In this document: positions 58,347-64,000 of the stretch, piece by piece
How the letters are laid out: each line of letters begins with the position of its first letter
Position numbering within the stretch: position 1 is the stretch's first letter
Assembly (NCBI GenBank): GCA_947626315.1
Contig: CANQRQ010000007.1
Location: 1 to 64,000 of the forward strand
DNA length: 64,000 bases
Source: an uncultured Oscillospiraceae bacterium
GTDB lineage: Bacteria; Bacillota; Clostridia; Oscillospirales; Oscillospiraceae
Direction: 5' to 3'
Notes under the pieces: generated by a model
What the model saw: the letters and a program-made list of their open reading frames with translations, nothing else
What the model was told of the DNA's origin: nothing
The model's database searches: none
Made by a program: the position numbers and the translations under genes

Positions 58347-58750
58347 CAGGACTTGCCCAGGAAGGAGTTGCCGCATTTTCGGCAGACGATTTTGATTTTC
58401 CCCTGCCCTCTGGGCACCCGCAGAGTGGTCTTGCAGGAGGGACAGGTGAAGAACTTATAGTCTTTCCGCTGGACCCAGCGCTCCCGCCGCATTTTGAAGA
58501 AGGCCTGCACCCGGTAGCGCAAGCGGATGAATTTGCCGTTTTCCTCCTGACGGCGGGCAATATTGCGGGAGAACATGCGGAAATACGCCAGCCCCAGCAG
58601 GACGATAGTCACCGGATACAGCACTTTGCCCGCGCTGTTGGTGAAAATCGCCCCGATGAGCAGCAGCGCCAGGTCCACTATCAACAAAAAGGCGTTCAGC
58701 TGGTCATTGCCGTTCCGGCCGGCCATAAAACGCGCGATCCGTTCTCTCAT
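58346..58750 (-). CDS. Small zinc-ribbon membrane protein
   Basis: A 134-residue protein: a short N-terminal basic segment (MRERIARFMAGRNG), two membrane spans (LNAFLLIVDLALLLIGAIFT; LYPVTIVLLGLAYFRMFSRN) and a C-terminal cytosolic zinc ribbon (FTCPSCKTTLRVP, then VCRKCGNSFLGKS). It heads the zinc-ribbon/DUF5685/DnaJ operon common in Clostridia. The chosen start at 58750 has an AGGTGAG site. I infer it recruits the DnaJ protein to the membrane. Confidence 0.85.
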   Translation of the reverse strand: MRERIARFMAGRNGNDQLNAFLLIVDLALLLIGAIFTNSAGKVLYPVTIVLLGLAYFRMFSRNIARRQEENGKFIRLRYRVQAFFKMRRERWVQRKDYKFFTCPSCKTTLRVPRGQGKIKIVCRKCGNSFLGKS

Positions 58751-58840
58751 GCTCTCACCTTTGCTTCTGTCTGCAATTTCTATAAGGAAATTATAGCACA
58801 AGCGGTGGTTAAATTATCAAAAATTTGTGAACAGCGGCCT

Positions 58841-59902
58841 TTATTTTCCTCTTTCCGCCAGGGAAAGCAGCACGATCTGCTCGCAGAGCTGCTCATAGCT
58901 CAGGCCCTTGACCGCCGCGGCCTTGGGAATGAGGCTGTTCGGCGTCATGCCCGGCAGGGTGTTGACCTCCAGGCACCAGGCCCGCCCCTGGCCGTCCAGG
59001 ATAAAGTCCGTCCTGGAGTAGACCGAGAGGCCCAGCGCCTTGTTCAGCCGCAGGGCATAGCCGGCCAGCAGCGCCTCCTCCTCCGGACTGATGGGGGCGG
59101 GGCAGATCTCCCGGGCGCCCTGGCTGCCGCTCTGGTACTTGGCTACATAGTCGAAGTCCTTCCCCTCCGGGGGGACGATCTCGATGGCCCGGAGGGCCTC
59201 GCCGTCCAGCACGGGCACCGTCAACTCCCGGCCCCTGATCTTCTCCTCCACCACGATCCGGTTTCCGTAGCGCAGCAGGTCCTCCAGGGCCCGCCGCAGC
59301 TCCTCCCGGGTCTCCGGCAGGGCCACGCCCAGGGAGGAGCCGCCGCAGACCGCCTTCACGGCGCAGGGCACCGGCAGCGTCTCCGCCAGGGCGGGGATGT
59401 CCTCCCGGCCATAGCGCAGCTCCCGCCAGGGCGGGGTGGGCACGCCGCAGCTGTCCATGATGCGCTTGGCCACCGCCTTATCCATGGCCATGGCGCTGCC
59501 CAGCATCCCGGAGCCGGTATAGGGCACCCCCATCAGGTCCAGCACCGCCTGGATCTTTCCGTCCTCTCCGTCCTCCCCGTGCAGGCCCAGAAACACGCAG
59601 TCCGCCAGGGCGCAGAGTTCCAGCACGTTTTTCCCCAGGCGGCTGGGGCCTTTGTCCTCCCGAGAGGCCTTGACCGCCTCCAGGTCCGGCTCGGCAGTGC
59701 CGATGGAGACCTCGCCGCACAGGCCGTCCGGCGTCCGGAACAGCTCCTCCAGCGGGCCGGAGACCTTCTCCAGGCCCAAATACATGTCCACAAACACCGC
59801 CTCGTGCCCCAGGCTCCGCAGCGCTTTGCACGCGGAGGTGGCCGACACCAGCGACACATGCCGTTCGGGGCCGATGCCGCCCCCTAAAACCACAATTTTC
59901 AT
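58841..59902 (-). CDS. ddl: D-alanine-D-alanine ligase
   Basis: An ATP-grasp enzyme making the D-Ala-D-Ala dipeptide of peptidoglycan; 353 residues. The N-terminal motif is IVVLGGGIGPERHVSLVSA, a variant of the usual GGxSxEREVSL box. Then FLGLHGEDGEDGKIQAVLDL, VPYTGSGMLGSAMAMDK, VVEEKIRGRELTVPVLDG, FDYVAKYQSGSQ (contact to the second substrate) and a C-terminal WCLEVNTLPGMTPNSLIPKA with the metal ligands. The start 59902 follows GGGGGAAACAGG. The active-site loop is compatible with D-Ala, but D-Ser or D-Lac cannot be excluded by eye. Confidence 0.9.
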   Translation of the reverse strand: MKIVVLGGGIGPERHVSLVSATSACKALRSLGHEAVFVDMYLGLEKVSGPLEELFRTPDGLCGEVSIGTAEPDLEAVKASREDKGPSRLGKNVLELCALADCVFLGLHGEDGEDGKIQAVLDLMGVPYTGSGMLGSAMAMDKAVAKRIMDSCGVPTPPWRELRYGREDIPALAETLPVPCAVKAVCGGSSLGVALPETREELRRALEDLLRYGNRIVVEEKIRGRELTVPVLDGEALRAIEIVPPEGKDFDYVAKYQSGSQGAREICPAPISPEEEALLAGYALRLNKALGLSVYSRTDFILDGQGRAWCLEVNTLPGMTPNSLIPKAAAVKGLSYEQLCEQIVLLSLAERGK

Positions 59903-60034
59903 CCTGTTTCCCCCATTCTGCCGCGGCGCGGCGCAGACGGCCCACAGGCCGTTTCGCGCCGGCGTCCGGCACCTCCATAAAAATACCACTTCCCGCGGAG
60001 AAGCACAAGAGGCTTTTACTCCTCCGCAAAAATC

Positions 60035-60062
60035 CGAGGCGCTTGAAAATTCAAGCGCCTCG
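60035..60062 (-). terminator. Terminator of the DUF4914 gene
   Basis: A perfect 12-bp stem (60035-60046 with 60051-60062). On the minus strand it is followed by GATTTTTGCGG, 32 nt after the stop codon. Confidence 0.8.
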
Positions 60063-60094
60063 AAGGGACTTTTCTTTTGGTTCTTACCTGTCTC

Positions 60095-61996
60095 TTACTT
60101 GATGTTGCGCAGCGGGGTGATGGCCAGGTAGTCCTCCAGGCTGCCGTCGTTGAGGCAGGTCTCGATGATCTGACGGCCGACAGGGTCCAGATCGTCGGTG
60201 AGGAAGCCCTTGATCTGCTCCTTGAAGAAGTCCGTCAGGATCTTGGCGCCGGCGTCGTACCCGGCGAAGCCCAGCTTGGACTGGAGCTCCGGCCGAAGGA
60301 AGGTCTGACGGACATACTGGCCGTCGATCTTCATTTCGTCCAGGGAGTAGCCGAACAGGGGGCAGCGGGCGGGCACCAGGTGCTTCAGGCGGACGATGCC
60401 GCTGCGGCGGGCCAGATACTCACGGGCCAGCCACTCGCCCATGAAGCCCACATGGTAGGCGCCGATGTGCTGGTTGGGGATCAGCACGTTCAGGGTCTCC
60501 GGCGTGTCGATCAGCTGGTGCAGCAGCATGTTGGCCTGGGTGACCTTCAGTCCGGTGGAGAAGGGCCAGTAGGAGCCAACGCCCTCGGCCTTCAGGCCGC
60601 TGCCGGCATTGGAATCGGCGATGGAGGGGTTCTTGAAGCCCCGGGGCGACACCAGACGCCACAGCCAGGCGATGGAGGCGGGTACAAACTGGACCATGCC
60701 CATGACGCCGTAGTTGGGGGCCATCTCCGTGGAGGGCGGCATCCGCACGCCGAAGGAGCGGACGTTGACCTCCTGGGGCTGGTTGCCGGGGACGATGTTC
60801 TCGATCATCTCGCGGGGGATGATCACCCGGGGGTTGGTGCAGCGCTTGCCGGTGGACTCCAGCACGTGCTCCCAGATCAGGCAGGTGGCGCCGGGGACGC
60901 CGTCCATGTTGAAGAACTCCAGAGGCTCCTCCGGGTGGATGCTGATGCGCTCATAGATGGGGCTGTTGCCGTAGTAGTTGTCCCCGTCCATCCGCAGGAA
61001 CCAGCCGTCCTCCGCGTCGGCGATCACCAGGTGGCCGGAGCCATCCTGAAAGTCCTTGTGGGAGAGGATCATGTCGTCCGCGATGGGGTGGATCTTGCAG
61101 GTCTCACGGATGTTCAGGTAATATTTTTCGCCGGAGACCGTGTGGATGCCCATGAGGATCTTGCCGTCCTCGTCCTTGTGGATCTCCTCCAGCATCTCGC
61201 TCTTGCCGCCGCCGGAAGCGCCCTCGTGCATGAAGACGATCTCGTTTTCATAGGGGGACTCCAGCATGGCCGCGGAGGCGTGGTTGGTGATCCAGCCTTC
61301 CTTCTCGCCCACGTCCAGCAGGATGGAGAAGACGCCCTTCTTGGCGGAGGGGCCGGGATAGAGGTTGTAGGCAAAGACCTCGTGCATCTTTTCGCTGCGG
61401 CAGTGCACCACCACCTGCTTGCCGTTGAAGTGGGTGTGCCGGAAGGGCGGGGCTACGTAAATAATGGACCGGGGGGTGTAGCCGTCCTGCACGTCGTAGA
61501 TGCTGACGAAGCCCTGCATGTTGGCCACGGACAGGGCGAAGAAGGCCGCGTTCATGGGGCAGATCATCAGGCTGTCATAGCCGTAATACTTTCCGCCGGC
61601 CTTAAAGGGCAGGAGGATCAGCTGCTGGGTGGAGAGCCAGGTCATGGTCTCCTCCCGGAGCTTGGAAAATTCGTAGCCGTACACATCCTTGAAGCGGGGC
61701 TTGTCGGTGGGCAGATCGTCCCCGATGCGCATGCAGTCCGGGTCACGGCGGCGCATGTAGTCCTCCATGAAGTTGACCACCGGGCCGTTCTTGCAGCGGA
61801 CCACCTCCGCCTCCTTGACGGTGCCCAGACCGGCAATGGGATAGGTCACGTCATAGCGGGAGCTGTGGGTGGGGCCGAAGCACATCTCCATCAGCTGGTC
61901 CTTGTTCTCCGGGTAGCAGAGATAGCGGCTTTTCTGCAGGGCCTCGGTCAGGTCCTGGGGCAGCACAAATCTGTCAAAATAGGGATCTGTATACAT
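60095..61996 (-). CDS. DUF4914 protein, PEP carboxykinase-like
   Basis: A 633-residue cytosolic protein. The C-terminal two thirds show a PEP-carboxykinase-like kinase core: P-loop FMHEGASGGGKSEMLEEIHK (residues 255-274), followed by GRxG-like and metal-binding segments (FALVIADAEDGWFLRMDGDN, IPREMIENIVPGNQPQEVNV). The N-terminal third (VTYPIAGLGTVKEAEVVRCK, EDYMRRRDPDCMRIGDDLPT) is characteristic of DUF4914, which Pfam treats as unknown. The real PEPCK residues for oxaloacetate were not recognised. AAGGAG is 12 nt before the start. It is divergent from nothing; coaX lies upstream on the same strand with 152 nt between. Confidence 0.85.
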   Translation of the reverse strand: MYTDPYFDRFVLPQDLTEALQKSRYLCYPENKDQLMEMCFGPTHSSRYDVTYPIAGLGTVKEAEVVRCKNGPVVNFMEDYMRRRDPDCMRIGDDLPTDKPRFKDVYGYEFSKLREETMTWLSTQQLILLPFKAGGKYYGYDSLMICPMNAAFFALSVANMQGFVSIYDVQDGYTPRSIIYVAPPFRHTHFNGKQVVVHCRSEKMHEVFAYNLYPGPSAKKGVFSILLDVGEKEGWITNHASAAMLESPYENEIVFMHEGASGGGKSEMLEEIHKDEDGKILMGIHTVSGEKYYLNIRETCKIHPIADDMILSHKDFQDGSGHLVIADAEDGWFLRMDGDNYYGNSPIYERISIHPEEPLEFFNMDGVPGATCLIWEHVLESTGKRCTNPRVIIPREMIENIVPGNQPQEVNVRSFGVRMPPSTEMAPNYGVMGMVQFVPASIAWLWRLVSPRGFKNPSIADSNAGSGLKAEGVGSYWPFSTGLKVTQANMLLHQLIDTPETLNVLIPNQHIGAYHVGFMGEWLAREYLARRSGIVRLKHLVPARCPLFGYSLDEMKIDGQYVRQTFLRPELQSKLGFAGYDAGAKILTDFFKEQIKGFLTDDLDPVGRQIIETCLNDGSLEDYLAITPLRNIK

Positions 61997-62046
61997 GGAT
62001 TTATTTTCACTCCTTCTGTATAAATTCCAAACTGCGCTATGTTAAT

Positions 62047-62075
62047 ATTTTACCACGATCCGTCAAGTTCTTCAA
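62047..62075 (-). promoter_or_regulatory. Sigma-A promoter of the DUF4914 gene
   Basis: On the minus strand: TTGAAG (62070-62075), 17 nt, TAAAAT (62047-62052), 50 nt upstream of the ATG. Confidence 0.6.
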
Positions 62076-62148
62076 CAAATAAAAGCACCGGAATTTCGCC
62101 GCGGCTTCCAAGTTTTTTGCCTTGATTTTGTGCAATATATCCAGACCG

Positions 62149-62916
62149 CTATCTCCGGTTCTTCTGGTACAGGACCCAGAGCCCCTTCAGCAGCAGATCG
62201 TCGTCGCAGACGATCCGGTGCCGGCAGTAGGGGACGACGGACTGGGCCAGGCCCCCGGTGGCCACCAGGGCGCAGGGATAGCCCAGCTCCTCCTCCATCC
62301 GGTCGATCATGCCGTCGATGGCGGCGGCGGTGCCGAAGATGGCGCCGGAGCGCATGGCGTCCACGGTGTTGGTGCCCACGCATTTTTTCGGCGGGCGGAT
62401 GGAGATATCCGGCAGCAGGCTGGTGTCCGAGGAGAGGGCCGCGTAGGAGGTACGCACGCCGGGCAGGATGGCCCCGCCCAGATAGCAGTTGTTCCCGTCC
62501 ACGGCCACGATGGTGGTGGCCGTCCCCAGGTCCAGCACCAGCACCGGCGTCCCGTAGCAGGACATGGCCGCCACGCTCCCCACCACCAGGTCTGCCGCCA
62601 GGGAGCTGGGGTCGTCGATCCGCACGTTCATCCCTGTTTTCATCCCCGGCCCCACTACCAGGCAGCGGCAGCCGGTGAGGGTTTTGACCGCGGCCAGCAG
62701 CGCCCCGGTCACCGGCGGCACCACAGAGGAGAGAATAGCCCCCTCAAAGCCCTTGGGGTCCGTTCCGTTCAGCTCCAGCAGCTGCTTGAGCTTGATGGCG
62801 TACTCGGTCTCCGTCTCGCCGGGATGGGTCTGGATCCGGTCAATGCTGAGGATCTCTCCGTCCCGGATACAGCCGATCACAATATGGGTGTTTCCCACGT
62901 CGATTGCCAGAAGCAT
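62149..62916 (-). CDS. coaX: Type III pantothenate kinase
   Basis: Phosphorylates pantothenate, the first step of coenzyme A synthesis, without feedback inhibition by CoA. The 255 residues have the ASKHA fold: MLLAIDVGNTHIVIGCIRDG (phosphate 1), SSVVPPVTGALLAAVKTL, VLVLDLGTATTIVAVDGNNC (phosphate 2), YLGGAILPGVRTSYAALSSD and VGTNTVDAMRSGAIFGTAAA. Start and length match CoaX. It has its own promoter (62956-62984). Confidence 0.96.
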   Translation of the reverse strand: MLLAIDVGNTHIVIGCIRDGEILSIDRIQTHPGETETEYAIKLKQLLELNGTDPKGFEGAILSSVVPPVTGALLAAVKTLTGCRCLVVGPGMKTGMNVRIDDPSSLAADLVVGSVAAMSCYGTPVLVLDLGTATTIVAVDGNNCYLGGAILPGVRTSYAALSSDTSLLPDISIRPPKKCVGTNTVDAMRSGAIFGTAAAIDGMIDRMEEELGYPCALVATGGLAQSVVPYCRHRIVCDDDLLLKGLWVLYQKNRR

Positions 62917-62955
62917 GGCGTTTCCCCCTTTTATAAATATGGCTCTTTATTTTAA

Positions 62956-62984
62956 ATTTTACCGCCCCCGCCCGGAAATGTCAA
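62956..62984 (-). promoter_or_regulatory. Sigma-A promoter of coaX
   Basis: On the minus strand: TTGACA (62979-62984), 17 nt, TAAAAT (62956-62961), 40 nt upstream of the ATG. Confidence 0.75.
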
Positions 62985-63031
62985 ACCTTATACAAATCTT
63001 CTATAAAAAGCCGCCGGTTGAAAAATCCCTG

Positions 63032-63060
63032 TTGAACTGGCGGGCGGAGAGGATTATAAT
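63032..63060 (+). promoter_or_regulatory. Sigma-A promoter of azlCD
   Basis: TTGAAC (63032-63037), 17 nt, TATAAT (63055-63060), 39 nt upstream of the azlC start; divergent from the coaX promoter. Confidence 0.75.
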
Positions 63061-63099
63061 AAGCATAACTATTTGCCGCAGCGGCAGAAAGAGAGAGCT

Positions 63100-63786
63100 A
63101 TGGCGTTTAAAACAGCGTTTCAAAAATCACTGCCTATTTTTTTCAGCTATCTGTTTGTCGGCATGGCCTACGGGCTGATGATGAACGAGGCGGGCTATGC
63201 CTGGTATACCGCCCTCTTTACCAGCTTCACCGTCTATTCCGGCGCGTTTCAGTTTGTCCTGATCACCTTCCTGAGCGGCGGGGCCTCCTATCTCACGGTG
63301 GCCCTGACGGCGCTTTTGATGAACAGCCGGCAGACCTTCTACAGTCTGACCTTCCTGGAGGAGTTCAAGGCCATGGGCAGGCGGAAGCTGTACATGATCC
63401 ACACCATGTCGGACGAGACCTACGCCGTCAACTGTACGCTGGACCGGGAGGACCCCGCCAGGAAGGACATCATGTTCCTGGTGGCGCTGCTGAGCCGGCT
63501 CTACTGGATGGGGGCCTCGGTGATCGGGGCGGTCCTGGGCCAAGTGCTCCCCTTTGACCTGACGGGGATCGACTTCTGCATGACGGCGCTGTTCATCACG
63601 ATCCTAGTGGACCAGTGGGACAAGCGGAAGAGCCATTTTGAGCCTATAGCCGGGGGGCTGGTGGGTGTGCTCTGCCTGCTGGTCTTCGGCAAGCAGAGCT
63701 TCATCCTCCCGGCGCTGCTGCTGGTGTCCGGGCTGATCCTGCTCCGCGGGCAGCCGCGTAAAACAGGGAAGGAGGGGAGCGCGTGA
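63100..63786 (+). CDS. azlC: AzlC family branched-chain amino acid exporter, large subunit
   Basis: A 228-residue membrane protein of the AzlC/BrnF family, which exports branched-chain amino acids with AzlD. FKTAFQKSLPIFFSYLFVGM and AYGLMMNEAGYAWYTALFTS are followed by VYSGAFQFVLITFLSGGASY, LMNSRQTFYSLTFLEEFK (the NxRxxFY motif) and THTM-like MIHTMSDETYAVN, all AzlC hallmarks. GAGAGAG precedes the ATG. The stop overlaps the azlD start (GTGA). Confidence 0.93.
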   Translation: MAFKTAFQKSLPIFFSYLFVGMAYGLMMNEAGYAWYTALFTSFTVYSGAFQFVLITFLSGGASYLTVALTALLMNSRQTFYSLTFLEEFKAMGRRKLYMIHTMSDETYAVNCTLDREDPARKDIMFLVALLSRLYWMGASVIGAVLGQVLPFDLTGIDFCMTALFITILVDQWDKRKSHFEPIAGGLVGVLCLLVFGKQSFILPALLLVSGLILLRGQPRKTGKEGSA

Positions 63787-64000
63787 GGACCTACACCCTG
63801 ATCCTTGTGGCCGCCCTGGTCACCTTCTCCCTCCGGGCACTGCCCTTCGTGATCTTCAGCGGGCAGCGGACCATGCCGGCCTGGCTTGAGCGTCTGGGCC
63901 AGACCCTGCCCCCGGCCATTATGGCGGTGCTGGTGGTCTACAGCCTGCGGGACACGGTAGACGGGGGGAGCGCCGCCGCGGCCGGGCTCATCGCCGCGCT
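63783..64000 (+). CDS. azlD: AzlD family branched-chain amino acid exporter subunit, partial
   Basis: Begins at GTG 63783 overlapping azlC by four bases and runs off the window end after 72 codons. It reads (M)RTYTLILVAALVTFSLRALPF, then RTMPAWLERLGQTLPPAIMA and VLVVYSLRDTV, typical of the small AzlD subunit (about 105 residues, four spans); the L-R-x-L-P-F and L-P-P-A-x-M-A motifs are diagnostic. Confidence 0.9.
   Translation, partial: MRTYTLILVAALVTFSLRALPFVIFSGQRTMPAWLERLGQTLPPAIMAVLVVYSLRDTVDGGSAAAAGLIAA

Overview
The window looks like a chromosomal segment of a G+C-rich, spore-forming, Gram-positive anaerobe, most like the Oscillospiraceae (Flavonifractor, Lawsonibacter or Intestinimonas type). 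Supporting signs are a SpoVAC gene, a CotH-kinase lipoprotein, lipoboxes and class A-type surface enzymes instead of outer-membrane genes, an ECF vitamin-transporter module, ClpE, LuxS and many DUF families typical of Clostridia. The placement is inference. Genes are dense on both strands, and most convergent pairs are separated by perfect hairpin terminators.

Layout. 1-1000: alpha/beta hydrolase. 1013-4028: the decayed right end of an integrative element (5'-truncated sigma-like gene, conserved non-coding block, excisionase, frameshifted tyrosine integrase) lying against tRNA-Ser(GGA) and joined at its far side to a truncated AraC-type gene. 4163-9932: spoVAC without spoVAD/E, a run of five perfect hairpins, a Na/Pi cotransporter, a TetR regulator, rsmI and a frameshifted methyltransferase. 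9946-10424: a foldback (MITE-like) element. 10433-12463: a LexA/UmuD-like repressor divergent from a Y-family polymerase, with matched operators. 12592-15272: galKT. 15417-17303: PadR/DUF1700/DUF4097 operon. 17354-22138: a coiled-coil membrane protein, dus, a pseudouridine synthase, a zinc-ribbon protein and prmA.

22206-30520 is a minus-strand glycan-type cluster (FAD oxidoreductase, two GT2 enzymes, a sugar epimerase-like protein, a polytopic membrane protein, a sugar isomerase-like protein, and a CotH/lamin-tail lipoprotein). 30553-39529 carries DUF523, rhomboid, macro domain, clpE, cvpA, truA, ecfT-A2-A1 and an rRNA-methyltransferase-like gene. 39715-49852 is rich in surface and peptide functions: an apparently circularly permuted solute-binding lipoprotein, a stalked class A serine hydrolase, M18 and M3 peptidases, a propeller/solute-binding fusion lipoprotein, DUF1002 and an AGCS symporter. 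49818-58750: luxS, mgtE with a short leader ORF, an M20 peptidase with two membrane proteins, an RlmI-like enzyme, a NimA-like flavoprotein and a zinc-ribbon/DUF5685/DnaJ operon. 58841-64000: ddl, a DUF4914 PEPCK-like protein, coaX and azlCD (azlD runs off the end).

I see no CRISPR array, rRNA operon or intact prophage. The most unusual points are the permuted binding protein, the foldback element, the repressor/polymerase operator pair, the leader ORF before mgtE, and the DUF4914 kinase-like gene.
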